Below are positions 28,024 to 37,960 of a stretch of DNA of 51,209 nucleotides, piece by piece (within the stretch, counting starts at the first letter, position 1; each line of letters begins with the position of its first letter). A program made the position numbers and the translations under genes. The stretch is from an uncultured Prochlorococcus sp. (GTDB lineage Bacteria; Cyanobacteriota; Cyanobacteriia; PCC-6307; Cyanobiaceae), in the NCBI GenBank assembly GCA_902536775.1, contig CACAYX010000006.1, forward strand, positions 1 through 51,209, in the 5' to 3' direction. The notes below the pieces were generated by a model that was given only the letters and a program-made list of their open reading frames with translations, was not told where the DNA came from and made no database searches.

Positions 28024-28174
28024 TATTAACCTTTACTTTTTTTGTATCATTAGCCAAATCCATTAGACAATAATTTGTAGATCCTAATTCAAAGAGTTCA
28101 GCATATGCAATACAAGCATCCTTGTCTGAATCAAGAAATCTCAATACACCTTCTTTGTCGTAAAGACCATACAT
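27986..28174 (-). CDS. Small hypothetical protein, 62 residues
   Basis: Not recognised. MYGLYDKEGVLRFLDSDKDA then YAELFELGSTNYCLMDLAND reads like a small folded domain with balanced composition and two cysteines, and it resembles short conserved proteins of marine picocyanobacteria. It overlaps the pedR 3' end by 38 bases in antisense, so its message is antisense to pedR. The start ATG at 28174 fits the sensible N-terminus. Confidence 0.55.
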   Translation of the reverse strand: MYGLYDKEGVLRFLDSDKDACIAYAELFELGSTNYCLMDLANDTKKVKVNTNLDQSQGVYNN

Positions 28175-28206
28175 CTGAAGAAATTTAAAAAATACATTAC
28201 TTAAAT

Positions 28207-28239
28207 ATAAAGAAAATATAAAGGAAGAGTGACTCCTTT
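28207..28239 (-). terminator. Terminator-like hairpin after the ndhA-to-CYTH operon
   Basis: Read on the minus strand, AAAGGA (28239-28234) pairs with TCCTTT (28225-28220) over an 8-base loop, followed by a T-rich tail to about 28207. It lies 27 bases after the CYTH gene stop and could end the long minus-strand operon. Confidence 0.35.
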
Positions 28240-28265
28240 GGCTAGGTCCTTTTGAAAGTTGTTAG

Positions 28266-28739
28266 CTAGTCTTCTTTCCACTGTGAAAAAGGATTGTTAG
28301 CGAGACTGAAATTGGAGTAATGGGTCAGCCCAGTAATTTCTTTTGAAATGAAAGATGGAAGAAATAAATCTTCCTTTTCATTAGAAAGTTCAATTTCTGC
28401 AATTTCAAGTGGATAATTATTTTCTTTAAAGCAATCTATAATCCAAGATTTTTTTTCAATTTCTAAAAAGAATCTATCTTTTTTAATTATATTTGAGAGA
28501 TTTGACATTATTATTTCAGCATCGCTTCGTGGAATGGAGTATTCAAATTCAAAGTTGGTAAAGTCCTTGATATGTTTTTTAAGTGTAATTTTAGAGTTTT
28601 TGCCTATAAGCCTTACTCTAATAATCCAACCATCTATACTTTGTGAAAAATATCCTTGTTCAATATAAATTTTTTTATTTATGAATTCTTTCCAATTATC
28701 ATTTTTTATTAGAAATCTCCTTTCTATCTCTAAGGCCAT
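28266..28739 (-). CDS. CYTH domain protein (triphosphate tunnel metalloenzyme)
   Basis: A 157-residue single-domain CYTH protein. ALEIERRFLIKN is the ExExK-type signature; further along are IIRVRLIGKNSKITLKK, EFEYSIPRSDAE and PLEIAEIELS, which supply the charged tunnel. Bacterial members hydrolyse inorganic triphosphate or similar; a role in adenylate cyclase or thiamine triphosphate metabolism is less likely. Its ATG follows the nadK stop with no gap, so they are co-translated. Confidence 0.85.
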   Translation of the reverse strand: MALEIERRFLIKNDNWKEFINKKIYIEQGYFSQSIDGWIIRVRLIGKNSKITLKKHIKDFTNFEFEYSIPRSDAEIIMSNLSNIIKKDRFFLEIEKKSWIIDCFKENNYPLEIAEIELSNEKEDLFLPSFISKEITGLTHYSNFSLANNPFSQWKED

Positions 28740-29651
28740 TTAATTTTCGGAATTTTTTTGAGATAAATCACCTTTCCAATCGAGTTTTTTTATTAGGGTA
28801 TGATAGTAGCTTGTGCTTTTTTTAAACTTTATTATTTTGCAGGGTGATTGCCCTTTTTTGATCTCACAATAATAATTTTCCTTAATGGTCATACATTTTG
28901 AACCGTCTCTCCATAATTTAATTTCCCCTTTACTTTTTTTTACAGGTTTTATGATTACTTTACTTGTATTAGGTATAACTATTGGCCTGCTAGCCAAACT
29001 CATCGGGCATATAGGGTTAATTATCATAGCATTAATACTGGGGTGCACTATTGGCCCCCCTGCGGCCATTGAGTAGGCGGTTGAACCAGTAGATGTAGAA
29101 ATGATTAATCCATCACCTTTGTATTCATTAACCTTCTCGTTATCTATTTCAATTTGTATTTGGTTGGTGGGAGAGATGTCTTCTGCAACAGATTTAAAAT
29201 AAAAATCATTTAAGGCATAGTAGCTTTTTATAATCTTATTCTCAGAATTTCTTTCATTAATACAAACATTACAATTTAATCTATTACGAAAGTCAATTTT
29301 ATATTCTTCGTTTTCAAGGATTTCAATAAAAGATTTGTCAAATAAAAAATCTTTTTCTTGCGTAAGGAAACCCAGATTACCACCAATATTAATGCTCAAC
29401 AAAGGAATATCATAATCAGCTAAAGCATTTGCACATTTTAGGAAGGTTCCATCTCCACCAAGAACTATGCCAATATTTGGTTGTAATTCTAGATTACAAA
29501 AATATTTTTCAATTTCATCTTTATAAAAATCACTTTCAATTCTTTTTGAGTTTATATTTTTAGCTTTGAGGACTTCTTCACAGAATTTAGAAGCCTCTTT
29601 AGCTCTAGAACTATTTGAACGATATATAATAAGCACTAATAAAAGTTTCAT
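28740..29651 (-). CDS. nadK: NAD kinase
   Basis: Makes NADP from NAD and ATP. In 303 residues the [10 protein letters not shown] motif and [10 protein letters not shown] are followed by [21 protein letters not shown] and SLASRPIV. Cyanobacteria usually encode two NAD kinases; this is one. Its place ten bases after ndhE in an NDH-1 operon ties the pyridine nucleotide pool to photosynthetic electron transport in expression, though not necessarily in mechanism. Confidence 0.92.
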   Translation of the reverse strand: MKLLLVLIIYRSNSSRAKEASKFCEEVLKAKNINSKRIESDFYKDEIEKYFCNLELQPNIGIVLGGDGTFLKCANALADYDIPLLSINIGGNLGFLTQEKDFLFDKSFIEILENEEYKIDFRNRLNCNVCINERNSENKIIKSYYALNDFYFKSVAEDISPTNQIQIEIDNEKVNEYKGDGLIISTSTGSTAYSMAAGGPIVHPSINAMIINPICPMSLASRPIVIPNTSKVIIKPVKKSKGEIKLWRDGSKCMTIKENYYCEIKKGQSPCKIIKFKKSTSYYHTLIKKLDWKGDLSQKNSEN

Positions 29652-29660
29652 TTAGTGGAT

Positions 29661-29984
29661 TTACCATTTTAATAAATTAAAACTTTCCATATCTACAGTC
29701 ACCCTATTCCTATAAAGAGATAATAAGATAGCCAATCCAACTGCTGCTTCTGCGGCAGCAACAGTAATAACAAAAATCGTAAAAACTTGTCCTTGAATTA
29801 AATTATTATCAACATAGGAAGAAAACGCCATTAAGTTTATATTTACTGCATTGAGCATTAACTCAATGCTCATAAGAACTCTTACTGCGTTTCTGCTATT
29901 TAATAATCCCCAAATCCCAATACAGAATAGTGCTGAAGATACTATTAAAAATGCTTGAATAGGAATTGATTCTAAACTCATCAT
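29661..29984 (-). CDS. ndhE: NDH-1 subunit E (4L / NuoK type)
   Basis: A 107-residue membrane subunit with three helices. NSRNAVRVLMSIELMLNAVN holds the membrane-buried Glu residues typical of NuoK, and VAAAEAAVGLAILLSLYR the second one. Two adjoining ATGs (29984 and 29981) could both serve. It lies 15 bases downstream of ndhG in the ndhA-I-G-E order. Confidence 0.95.
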   Translation of the reverse strand: MMSLESIPIQAFLIVSSALFCIGIWGLLNSRNAVRVLMSIELMLNAVNINLMAFSSYVDNNLIQGQVFTIFVITVAAAEAAVGLAILLSLYRNRVTVDMESFNLLKW

Positions 29985-29999
29985 AAGAAAGGTTAAAGG

Positions 30000-30599
30000 T
30001 TAATTTTTATTTGTAAGTAATGGTTCTGATGATTTTTCTATTAACTCTTGATCAACAGGTAATCCAGTGGAAATATCCTTGCTCATTACATCTCTTCTCG
30101 CTAAAACGATAGCTCCAATCATTGCCATTAAAAGTAAAACTGATGCTACTTCAAATGGGAGTAAATAATCACTAAATAGATGTTCACCAATTCTGATAGT
30201 TGATTCTTCTCCGATAGAATTTTGGGGACTTGATAGGCTCCATATATTAGTCAAGTCAACTCTTATTAAAAGGCTTAGTAGGGTTAAACATATTGAGGTT
30301 GATATGATTCTTCTTGATTTAATGTCATTTATGGGCTTTAAATCTTCTTTTTTATTGACTAGCATTATTGCAAAGATTATTAATACATTAACTGCACCCA
30401 CATAAACTAAAACTTGTGCTGCAGCAACAAAACTTGCATTTAAAAGTAGATATAATCCTGCCACACTCATAAAAACTCCTCCTAGAAGAAAGGCTGAATA
30501 AACAATACTTTCGAGTAATACAACACCAAGTGCTCCGATGAGGATAACTAAAGATAAAACTGTAAAACAAATAATTTGAGTTGTTATTGCAATGGACAT
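30000..30599 (-). CDS. ndhG: NDH-1 subunit G (6 / NuoJ type)
   Basis: A 199-residue membrane subunit with five helices. GALGVVLLESIVYSAFLLGG and LVYVGAVNVLIIFAIMLVNK are the conserved helices of the proton channel. The C-terminus (DVMSKDISTGLPVDQELIEK) is soluble. It follows ndhI after 13 bases. Confidence 0.95.
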   Translation of the reverse strand: MSIAITTQIICFTVLSLVILIGALGVVLLESIVYSAFLLGGVFMSVAGLYLLLNASFVAAAQVLVYVGAVNVLIIFAIMLVNKKEDLKPINDIKSRRIISTSICLTLLSLLIRVDLTNIWSLSSPQNSIGEESTIRIGEHLFSDYLLPFEVASVLLLMAMIGAIVLARRDVMSKDISTGLPVDQELIEKSSEPLLTNKN

Positions 30600-30612
30600 A
30601 AATTAATTGAAA

Positions 30613-31239
30613 TTAGTTGTTTGGATTAGAAACTTTATCTTTATTTTCATTGGATTCTGGCCTCATCCAATCATAGACTTCTTCTGGTAATTTACCAACT
30701 CTAGTATCTGAAGCTGGGATTTCATGAGGGTCCATGACACCTTTAGGAAGATAGGCAAGTTCTCTTAGAGGTTTAACTGAAGGATCTGTTGTAACGTTTG
30801 TAGGTAACCTACCAAGTGCGATATTATCAAAATTTAGATTGTGCCTGTCAAAAGTAGCTAATTCATATTCTTCGGTCATAGAAAGACAATTAGTTGGACA
30901 ATATTCAACACAATTTCCACAAAATATACATACTCCAAAATCTATAGAATAATTTCTTAGTTCCTTTTTTTTGGTTTCCTTGTTCATTACCCAATCAACG
31001 ACTGGTAAATTTATGGGGCATACTCTCACGCAAACTTCACAAGCAATACACTTATCAAATTCATAATGTATCCTCCCTCTATATCTTTCAGAAGGTATTA
31101 ATTTTTCATATGGATATTGAACAGTGACAGGTCTTCTTCGAAGATGATCAAAAGTAACTGAGAAGCCATTATATAAATATTTGCCAGCATTAAATGCTTC
31201 TTTGATATAACTATTTATTTGTTGAAGGAAATTTTTCAT
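30613..31239 (-). CDS. ndhI: NDH-1 subunit I (iron-sulfur)
   Basis: A 208-residue peripheral subunit that passes electrons toward plastoquinone. Two 4Fe-4S sites are clear: [12 protein letters not shown] and [20 protein letters not shown]-type N-terminus is replaced by [20 protein letters not shown] with [20 protein letters not shown], as in cyanobacteria. In the oxygenic complex these clusters take electrons from ferredoxin. A hairpin precedes it in the 68-base gap after ndhA. Confidence 0.96.
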   Translation of the reverse strand: MKNFLQQINSYIKEAFNAGKYLYNGFSVTFDHLRRRPVTVQYPYEKLIPSERYRGRIHYEFDKCIACEVCVRVCPINLPVVDWVMNKETKKKELRNYSIDFGVCIFCGNCVEYCPTNCLSMTEEYELATFDRHNLNFDNIALGRLPTNVTTDPSVKPLRELAYLPKGVMDPHEIPASDTRVGKLPEEVYDWMRPESNENKDKVSNPNN

Positions 31240-31284
31240 TTTGAAGAATTTACTTAGTAATTTTATTTTAGTGGATTAATTTTT

Positions 31285-31308
31285 AATTTAAGTATTTTTA
31301 CTTAAGTT
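31285..31308 (-). other. Intercistronic hairpin between ndhA and ndhI
   Basis: TTAAGTA (31288-31294) and TACTTAA (31299-31305) form a perfect 7-bp stem with a TTTT loop, and three further pairs including one G-U extend it to 31285-31308. It begins right at the ndhA stop codon on the minus strand. No long T-run follows, so mRNA processing or 3' protection of the ndhA message is as likely as termination. Confidence 0.4.
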
Positions 31309-32426
31309 TAACCACCAAAGAATTGCGGAAAAGCAAGTTTTAATCCTGCAGTTATCAGAAGATTAGCAAGAGAAATTGGAAGAAGAAACTTCCATCCTAG
31401 ATCTAATAGTTGATCTATTCTTACTCTAGGAGTTGTCCAACGCAATAATATTGCAATGAAAACTAAAAGATATGCTTTCAATACAGTCATTACAATTCCT
31501 ATTGATGCAGTGAAAACTTGTATGAAGGGTGAATTAATTGGCAAATTTAAAAACTTAGCTATTAATTCAACTGGAATAGGAAAACCCCATCCTCCCAAAT
31601 AAAGTATTGATACCAATAAAGCTGAAAGGATCAAATTAATGTAACTACCAAGGTAGAACAATGCGAATTTCATTCCTGCATATTCAGTTTGATATCCTGC
31701 AACTAATTCTTCTTCCGCTTCGGGTAAGTCAAATGGAAGTCTTTCACATTCTGCAAGAGCACAGATCCAAAAGACTATAAAACCGACTGGTTGTCTCCAT
31801 ATATTCCAACTAAGGATTCCAGCACCACTTTGTTGATTGACAATGTCAATAGTACTTAGAGAATTTGTCATTAGTACGATAGCTAGTACAGATAAAGCAA
31901 GAGGAATTTCATAACTTATTGATTGAGCTGCTGCTCTTAAACCGCCTAATAAAGAATACTTATTATTTGATGCATATCCGCTCATAAGAAGTCCAATTGG
32001 CTGGATACTGCTTAAAGCGATCCACAGGAAAATTCCAATACCAACGTTACTTATTAATAGGTTTTGTCCAAAAGGGACAATTAACCAGGATAGAATCACT
32101 GGGACAAGAACTAATATAGGTCCTGCGGTGAAGAGAATTCCATCCGCTTTAGCAGGAATAATATCCTCTTTGACAAGTAACTTAAGACCATCTGCAATTG
32201 GTTGGAGGACACCAAGCGCTCCTGCATATTCGGGACCTATTCTTTGTTGAGCAGCAGCAGATATTTTTCTTTCAAGCCAAACTGTTACTAAAACTCCAAC
32301 AACTGCCGCTACTAAAACCAAAAGCATAGGTAGAGGAAGCCAAATTATATGAGCGATTTCACTGGAAAGGCCAAAACCCTTTAAGAATTCATTAAAACTA
32401 TATTCGAGATCTAATCCGTATTCCAA
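31308..32426 (-). CDS. ndhA: NDH-1 subunit 1 (NuoH type)
   Basis: A 372-residue membrane subunit with about eight helices at the quinone site. [20 protein letters not shown] and [21 protein letters not shown] are the family's quinone-cavity signatures. The start is TTG at 32426; the N-terminal residues [18 protein letters not shown] match the cyanobacterial extension, so a later start is not needed. It opens the ndhA-I-G-E-nadK-CYTH operon, 75 bases downstream of gltA, which may be read through. Confidence 0.95.
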   Translation of the reverse strand: MEYGLDLEYSFNEFLKGFGLSSEIAHIIWLPLPMLLVLVAAVVGVLVTVWLERKISAAAQQRIGPEYAGALGVLQPIADGLKLLVKEDIIPAKADGILFTAGPILVLVPVILSWLIVPFGQNLLISNVGIGIFLWIALSSIQPIGLLMSGYASNNKYSLLGGLRAAAQSISYEIPLALSVLAIVLMTNSLSTIDIVNQQSGAGILSWNIWRQPVGFIVFWICALAECERLPFDLPEAEEELVAGYQTEYAGMKFALFYLGSYINLILSALLVSILYLGGWGFPIPVELIAKFLNLPINSPFIQVFTASIGIVMTVLKAYLLVFIAILLRWTTPRVRIDQLLDLGWKFLLPISLANLLITAGLKLAFPQFFGG

Positions 32427-32501
32427 AATTTTTACGTTATTTATTTAATACATTAACTCCTCACAAACAATATGTGTGTTTTTTATGAAAAGCTGCAAAT
32501 A

Positions 32502-33647
32502 TTATTCTCTACTTTCTAGGCTGATCCAATCTCTTGGTTTTGAACCTGTATAGATTTGCGATGGTCTGAAAATTCTGTTTGCTCCAAGTTGCTCTCTCCA
32601 ATGAGCTAACCAACCAGCAACTCTGGATATGGCAAAAATTGGAGTAAATAAATCACGAGGAATACCAAGTTTTCTATAAACAAGACCAGAATAAAAATCC
32701 ACGTTAGGGAATATTCCCTTAGGTCCAAGTCTTGGTATTGCCTCTGCCTCGAGTGATTTAGCAACTTCATACATTTCATCTGCTCCAAATCTAATAAAAA
32801 GCTCTTCCGCCAGTTTTTGAAGAATTATTGCTCTTGGATCTTTAACTTTATATTCTCTGTGGCCGAATCCCATTATCTTACTTTTATTTTTAATTGCATT
32901 ATCTAAAAAAGATCCAGCATTTTCTGGAGTTTTAATCTCTTCTAACATTGCAATTACATCCTCATTTGCTCCTCCATGCAGTGGGCCAGCAAGGGTTCCA
33001 ACTGCAGAGGCGATGACAGCATATGGGTCTGTAAGAGTACTTGCAGTAACTCTAGCGCTAAATGTACTTGCATTTAAACTATGTTCGGCATGTAGAATTA
33101 AACACCTATCAAAAACTTTTGCAGCTATAGGATCTTGTTCTTTTTCAGTCAGCATGTAAAGAAAATTTGATGAGTAAGTTAAATCATCTCTAGGTTGAAT
33201 TGGGTCTTGTCCTTTTCTAATAAGTTGAAACGCAGCAATCATTGTGGGAATTTTTGCAATTAGTCTTATCACTGCGTTGTAGATGTAATTAGGATCATCT
33301 ATTGCTCTACGTGAATAGAATAACCCCAAAGAAGCCGCACTAGATTGAAGAGCATCCATAGGATGACCTGTCGCAGGGAAACATTTCATCATATCTCTGA
33401 CTCTAAAACTCAACCTTCGGTGCATCTGAACTTCTTGTTCAAAATCTCTAAGTTGAATAGCTGTGGGCAATTCACCCCAAATTAATAGGTAAGCAGTTTC
33501 TAAAAAACTGCTTTTTTGGGATAGTTCCTCAATGGAGTACCCTCTGTACAACAATTTACCTTTGTTGCCGTCAATATCACAGATAGATGAATTAGTAACT
33601 GGGACGCCCTCTAATCCTGGTTTTAAAATTAGTTTGTTACTATCCAA
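32502..33647 (-). CDS. gltA: Citrate synthase
   Basis: Condenses acetyl-CoA and oxaloacetate, entering the branched TCA pathway that supplies 2-oxoglutarate for nitrogen assimilation. The 381 residues show type II-like short citrate synthase features: catalytic His in LHAEHSLNASTFSARV, GFGHREYKVKDPRA, and Asp in PNVDFYSG. The start is TTG at 33647; the gene's upstream gap is 126 bases. Prochlorococcus lacks a full cycle, so this is a biosynthetic step. Confidence 0.94.
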   Translation of the reverse strand: MDSNKLILKPGLEGVPVTNSSICDIDGNKGKLLYRGYSIEELSQKSSFLETAYLLIWGELPTAIQLRDFEQEVQMHRRLSFRVRDMMKCFPATGHPMDALQSSAASLGLFYSRRAIDDPNYIYNAVIRLIAKIPTMIAAFQLIRKGQDPIQPRDDLTYSSNFLYMLTEKEQDPIAAKVFDRCLILHAEHSLNASTFSARVTASTLTDPYAVIASAVGTLAGPLHGGANEDVIAMLEEIKTPENAGSFLDNAIKNKSKIMGFGHREYKVKDPRAIILQKLAEELFIRFGADEMYEVAKSLEAEAIPRLGPKGIFPNVDFYSGLVYRKLGIPRDLFTPIFAISRVAGWLAHWREQLGANRIFRPSQIYTGSKPRDWISLESRE

Positions 33648-33773
33648 TTGCTTAATTCAATATCAAATACTTATAGATTAAAGATAGTCAAATAATTTTT
33701 AATTAACCACAAGATATTAATTTCACAAAAATATAAAATGATTATTTCTGAAGCTTGTTTGAATAACTTTAAT

Positions 33774-35234
33774 TTAAAGAATTTTTAATATTGTTTCTTT
33801 ATAAAGAATTGGATTTTGTTCAGGAATAGATTGACTTATGATTTCTAGCGATTCTTCATTCGATATTTTTAAAATATTTTTAATGAGAAAATTAAGGTCC
33901 TGCAAATTAGAAAAATATTCAATTTTATTAGAATTACCATTTTTGATATCAACTTTTGAAAAAAGAACAGTAGATTTATCTTTATTACTTTTTAGGTTAA
34001 AAAATTTTTTTGATATTTTCTCTAGTTTTTTACCATCAATTAAATGATTACTTATGATTTGTAAACTTCCTGATTCTATTGAATAGATATTTTCATAAGT
34101 TAACTGTTTTATAACATCGTCTTTTTCTTCAAGAATATCTTTAGAATATATCGAATAAATATCTTCATTTTGTTTCAAAGTGTATTTGTTGAAATCTTTT
34201 AGTTTTTTAAAAGCACTTAAATCAAATTGATTTTCATTATTTTTTTCAAATGTAATAAGCCAATCTTTATTTGAATTGAGAATTAAAATATTTTGATTAT
34301 TATTTTGATTAAACTCTTCAAAAAAATTGAGTTCAAAATCATTTATTAAAGGTTTTAGATATTTTTCAAAATTTTTTATATCACTAAAAATTGAAATTTC
34401 AGGATTATCTTCATTAGCATTCTCTTGATTTATAAACTGATCGTAAGTAAGAATATCAATATTTTTTTTATTATTTAGTAAATAGGATTTTAAAATTAAA
34501 TATTTATTTTTTAAATCAAAAGTTGTAGCTATAACATCCTCTTTATTCTCAGTAAAAATTTCTTTATCAAAAAATATACTTTCCCAAAATTTATTTGTAA
34601 ATAATATATTTTTTTCGTTTTTTAGTCCAAAAAGTTCTTCCTCATATTGAAATTTTTTTTCTTTAGAATCATTACTAAAGTTAATACTATTTTTGATCAA
34701 TTTTTTATCTGAAGATGCAATTATATAATTATCGTCGGTTCGGTATATATATTTAAGGTAGTTTATTTTGTTTTCTCTATTAATTGAAATTATCTCATCA
34801 ATTTGATCAATTTTATTAGGCAAGTTTAATAAATCGTCCATTGTTTTTTCTGGCTTAATTTTAAAAATAATCAAAATATCATCTTTAAGCTTTTTATTAT
34901 TTTCAAAAAATGAGATTATAAGTTCATTGTTATAGATATCTTCTAATTTATTGTTGCCTAGATCTATACCTAAGTAATCTAATATAGAGTCTTTTATTAA
35001 AACAAAGTCATCTTGGTTTGTTGAATTTTTATCTTTTTCATTACTTTTAACAATATGAAAACTATCTAAATTTGAAATAAATAATAATTTATTGTTTTCA
35101 GGTATATATCTTAAGATATTTAGTTGCTCAATATTTGTACTTTGCTCCTTATTTTTATTAGCAGATACTTTTTTAAAACCAAAAAAAAGTAATAAAGATA
35201 ATAATAGTATTATTGCTACTAATCTAAGTTTCAT
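33774..35234 (-). CDS. DUF3352-like secreted or membrane-anchored protein
   Basis: A 486-residue protein of unknown function. One hydrophobic N-terminal segment (about 3-22, LRLVAIILLLSLLLFFGFKK) acts as signal or anchor; the rest is soluble, without cysteine, and extremely rich in Asn, Lys, Ile, Asp and Glu. YIPENNKLLFISNLDS and the repeated strands fit the DUF3352 family of cyanobacteria. Composition is more AT-driven than its neighbours, which suggests weak constraint. ATG at 35234 is preferred to a TTG two codons upstream. It diverges from the rhodanese gene. Confidence 0.75.
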   Translation of the reverse strand: MKLRLVAIILLLSLLLFFGFKKVSANKNKEQSTNIEQLNILRYIPENNKLLFISNLDSFHIVKSNEKDKNSTNQDDFVLIKDSILDYLGIDLGNNKLEDIYNNELIISFFENNKKLKDDILIIFKIKPEKTMDDLLNLPNKIDQIDEIISINRENKINYLKYIYRTDDNYIIASSDKKLIKNSINFSNDSKEKKFQYEEELFGLKNEKNILFTNKFWESIFFDKEIFTENKEDVIATTFDLKNKYLILKSYLLNNKKNIDILTYDQFINQENANEDNPEISIFSDIKNFEKYLKPLINDFELNFFEEFNQNNNQNILILNSNKDWLITFEKNNENQFDLSAFKKLKDFNKYTLKQNEDIYSIYSKDILEEKDDVIKQLTYENIYSIESGSLQIISNHLIDGKKLEKISKKFFNLKSNKDKSTVLFSKVDIKNGNSNKIEYFSNLQDLNFLIKNILKISNEESLEIISQSIPEQNPILYKETILKIL

Positions 35235-35323
35235 TATCAATGTTTATTTTTATTTTTAACAATAAACTTCCTGCTGCAACTTAATTTATTAAATTGTAAA
35301 TAACACATAATTTATCCTATAAA

Positions 35324-35674
35324 TTGGGAAGTTATCCAAAATCTATAAATGCTTCTAGTCTCAATGATTGGTTTAATTCTGAGAAAGAGGATCCAGTTTT
35401 GATTGATGTAAGAGAACAGTCAGAGCTTGAAATAGCTCGTTTCTCAAAAGAATTTTTACATATACCAATAAGTAAGGTCACATTTGAATATGTTGAAGAA
35501 ATATTTGCTGGTTTATTAGAAAGAGAAATTGTAGTTACCTGTCATGCAGGAATAAGAAGTTATAACTTTTCTCAATGGTGCTTGGATAATAATATTGTGA
35601 GCGAAATATGGAACTTGGAGGAGGGTATTGATGGATGGAGTAGATATATTGATCCATCAATCCCAAGGTATTGA
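35324..35674 (+). CDS. Rhodanese-domain protein
   Basis: A 116-residue single rhodanese domain. VLIDVREQSELEIARF is the N-terminal CH2A-type signature, and the active loop CHAGIRS carries the persulfide-forming Cys (near residue 79). WNLEEGIDGW closes the fold. A sulfur-carrier or redox role is likely, with no specific partner visible. The start is TTG at 35324. It ends at the base before the trpB stop codon. Confidence 0.85.
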   Translation: MGSYPKSINASSLNDWFNSEKEDPVLIDVREQSELEIARFSKEFLHIPISKVTFEYVEEIFAGLLEREIVVTCHAGIRSYNFSQWCLDNNIVSEIWNLEEGIDGWSRYIDPSIPRY

Positions 35675-36919
35675 TTAGATATCTAATGAAGATGCAACAG
35701 TATTAACATCTTTGTCGCCTCTACCAGAGCAATTGATAACTATATGAGTATCTTTTTCAAGACTAGGGCATAATTTATCTAACCAAGCAAAGGCATGGGA
35801 AGTTTCAAGTGCAGGTATAATTCCTTCTAGTTCACTAACAAGTTTTAGAGCTTCTAAAGCTTCTTGATCTGTTACTGATCCATATTCTGCTCTACCTATA
35901 TCTTTTAAATGGCTATGTTCAGGACCTACTCCAGGGTAATCTAAACCTGCACTTATTGAGTGAGCTTCTTGTACTTGACCATTATCATCTTGCAAGAGAA
36001 GACTCATTGATCCATGCAATATTCCAACTGACCCTTTAGTGATAGTGGCAGCATGTTTGTCAGTATCAACTCCGCTTCCTGCGGCTTCAACTCCAATAAG
36101 ACGCACAGAAGTTTCTTTAACAAAAGGATGGAAAAGCCCCATTGCATTTGATCCCCCACCTACACAAGCAAGCAAAATATCGGGCAAAGATCCAAATGAT
36201 TCCAAACATTGTTTTTTAGTTTCTTCACCTATAACTGCATGAAAATCTCGTACAATCTTTGGGAAAGGGTGTGGGCCTGCAACAGATCCTAAAATGTAGT
36301 GTGTGGTTTCGACATTAGAAACCCAATCTCTAATTGCCTCACTAGTAGCATCCTTAAGTGTTGCAGTCCCAGAATTTACAACTTTAACTTCAGCTCCTAA
36401 AAGTTTCATTCTGAAAACGTTAAGGGATTGCCTTTTTATGTCTTCAGCACCCATGTAGATGATACATTTCAAGCCAAATCTCGCACAAACAGTAGCAGTA
36501 GCAACTCCATGCTGACCTGCTCCAGTTTCTGCAATTATTCTTTTTTTGCCCATTCTTATTGCCAATAAAGCTTGTCCAAGAGCATTATTAATTTTGTGAG
36601 CCCCAGTATGATTTAAATCTTCTCTTTTAAGCCATATTCTAGGAGTTACTTGTTTATTCTTGTAATGTTCAGTAAGTCTTTTGGCTTCATAAAGTGGTGT
36701 TTCTCTTCCTACATAAGTCTTAAGTAGATGGTTTAATTCTTCTACAAAAAGTTTGTCTTTCCATGCATTAGATGCAGCGTCTTCAAGCTCAAAAAGAGCG
36801 GGCATTAGCGTTTCAGGAACATATTGACCACCGTATTTTCCAAATCTTCCCTCTTTGGAGGGTTGATTTAAATCGTCATTTTTATAGTTTTGATCTTTGC
36901 GAGAAAATGTACTTACCAC
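35675..36919 (-). CDS. trpB: Tryptophan synthase beta chain
   Basis: Joins indole and serine to tryptophan. The 414 residues include [20 protein letters not shown], the PLP lysine in [23 protein letters not shown] for phosphate binding, and CSGRGDKDV at the end. The start is GTG at 36919, giving the N-terminus [14 protein letters not shown] that cyanobacterial TrpB commonly carries. trpA is not adjacent. It diverges from the SUI1 gene by 48 bases. Confidence 0.96.
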   Translation of the reverse strand: MVSTFSRKDQNYKNDDLNQPSKEGRFGKYGGQYVPETLMPALFELEDAASNAWKDKLFVEELNHLLKTYVGRETPLYEAKRLTEHYKNKQVTPRIWLKREDLNHTGAHKINNALGQALLAIRMGKKRIIAETGAGQHGVATATVCARFGLKCIIYMGAEDIKRQSLNVFRMKLLGAEVKVVNSGTATLKDATSEAIRDWVSNVETTHYILGSVAGPHPFPKIVRDFHAVIGEETKKQCLESFGSLPDILLACVGGGSNAMGLFHPFVKETSVRLIGVEAAGSGVDTDKHAATITKGSVGILHGSMSLLLQDDNGQVQEAHSISAGLDYPGVGPEHSHLKDIGRAEYGSVTDQEALEALKLVSELEGIIPALETSHAFAWLDKLCPSLEKDTHIVINCSGRGDKDVNTVASSLDI

Positions 36920-36967
36920 TTTTTTTATAGAATAAGTATTAACTAACTATAGATTATATTGAAAATA

Positions 36968-37279
36968 ATGGGAAAAAAGAATTGGATCGAATTTGATAAT
37001 CAAGAAAATAAATCTGAAGAGACAGCTAAGGTAGATACTTTTAATAAAAGATCAAAAATAAATATTTCAAAACAAAAAAAAGGTAAAAAGGGCAAGACTA
37101 TAACTTTAATTAGAGGTTTAGGCACTGAAGATGAAATCTTATTAAAAGAATTACTAAAAAAAATTAAAGTTTTTTGTGGAACTGGAGGAATATTAATTGA
37201 TAGAAATATTCAGTTACAGGGTGATATGGTATCGAAATCAATTGAGTTTCTTCGTAAAGAGGGATTTCATAATTTATGA
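36968..37279 (+). CDS. SUI1/eIF1-like translation factor (YciH type)
   Basis: A 103-residue protein with a basic, disordered N-terminal third (Lys/Asn/Ser-rich) and a C-terminal SUI1 domain: ITLIRGLGTEDEILLKELLK, then KVFCGTGGILIDRNIQLQGD. Bacterial YciH influences start codon choice and initiation fidelity. The ATG at 36968 is preferred to a TTG three codons upstream. Given the many TTG and GTG starts here, an initiation factor of this kind is of some interest. cysC follows after 42 bases. Confidence 0.88.
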   Translation: MGKKNWIEFDNQENKSEETAKVDTFNKRSKINISKQKKGKKGKTITLIRGLGTEDEILLKELLKKIKVFCGTGGILIDRNIQLQGDMVSKSIEFLRKEGFHNL

Positions 37280-37321
37280 AGCAAGGGTTAAGATAGGTTT
37301 TTAATTTTGATGAAGTAAAAA

Positions 37322-37945
37322 ATGAAAGAACAAAATCAAACAAAGTCAACCAATATAAAGTGGCACAACTTAACTATTGATAGAGAAAAGTTAGAGAAAA
37401 TGAGAGGGCATAAAGGTATGGTTATCTGGTTTACAGGTTTATCTGGTTCTGGTAAAAGTACTTTGGCCAACGCTTTAAATGAAGTTTTACACTTAGATGG
37501 TTTTTCGACTTATGTGTTGGATGGAGATAATATTAGACACGGTTTATGCAAAGATCTTGGTTTTTCGGATGAAGATAGAGAAGAAAATATAAGAAGAATT
37601 GGCGAAGTTGCGAATTTATTTATGAATGCTGGGATAATAACTATTACAGCATTTGTTTCGCCATTTATTAGTGATAGAGATAAGGTGAGAAAAATTATTG
37701 GATCTAAGGATTTTATTGAAGTTTATTGTGCTGCTGATATCAAAGTTTGCGAAAATAGGGATACTAAAGGTCTTTATAAGAAAGCTCGTTTGGGTGAAAT
37801 TAAGGAATTCACAGGGATTTCTAGTCCATATGAAGCTCCTCTTAATCCCGAAATTATTATTGATACAGGTTCGTTAGATTTAAATGATTCCGTTGAAGAA
37901 ATTATTAACTACCTTAAAAAAGAAAACTTTCTTAACAAGGACTAA
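37322..37945 (+). CDS. cysC: Adenylylsulfate (APS) kinase
   Basis: Phosphorylates APS to PAPS in sulfate assimilation. The 207 residues contain the P-loop GLSGSGKSTLA (about 39-49), DGDNIRHGL, and FVSPFISDRDKVR, with GLYKKARLGEIKEFTGISSP near the C-terminus. Normal length. It lies downstream of the SUI1 gene and ends 15 bases from purE. Confidence 0.94.
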   Translation: MKEQNQTKSTNIKWHNLTIDREKLEKMRGHKGMVIWFTGLSGSGKSTLANALNEVLHLDGFSTYVLDGDNIRHGLCKDLGFSDEDREENIRRIGEVANLFMNAGIITITAFVSPFISDRDKVRKIIGSKDFIEVYCAADIKVCENRDTKGLYKKARLGEIKEFTGISSPYEAPLNPEIIIDTGSLDLNDSVEEIINYLKKENFLNKD

Positions 37946-37960
37946 GAGAAAAATATTAGT

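Noticed and set aside
28870-29080. 63-codon plus-strand frame inside nadK with hydrophobic product
   Set aside because: Antisense to the conserved NAD kinase core; the hydrophobic look comes from the reverse complement.
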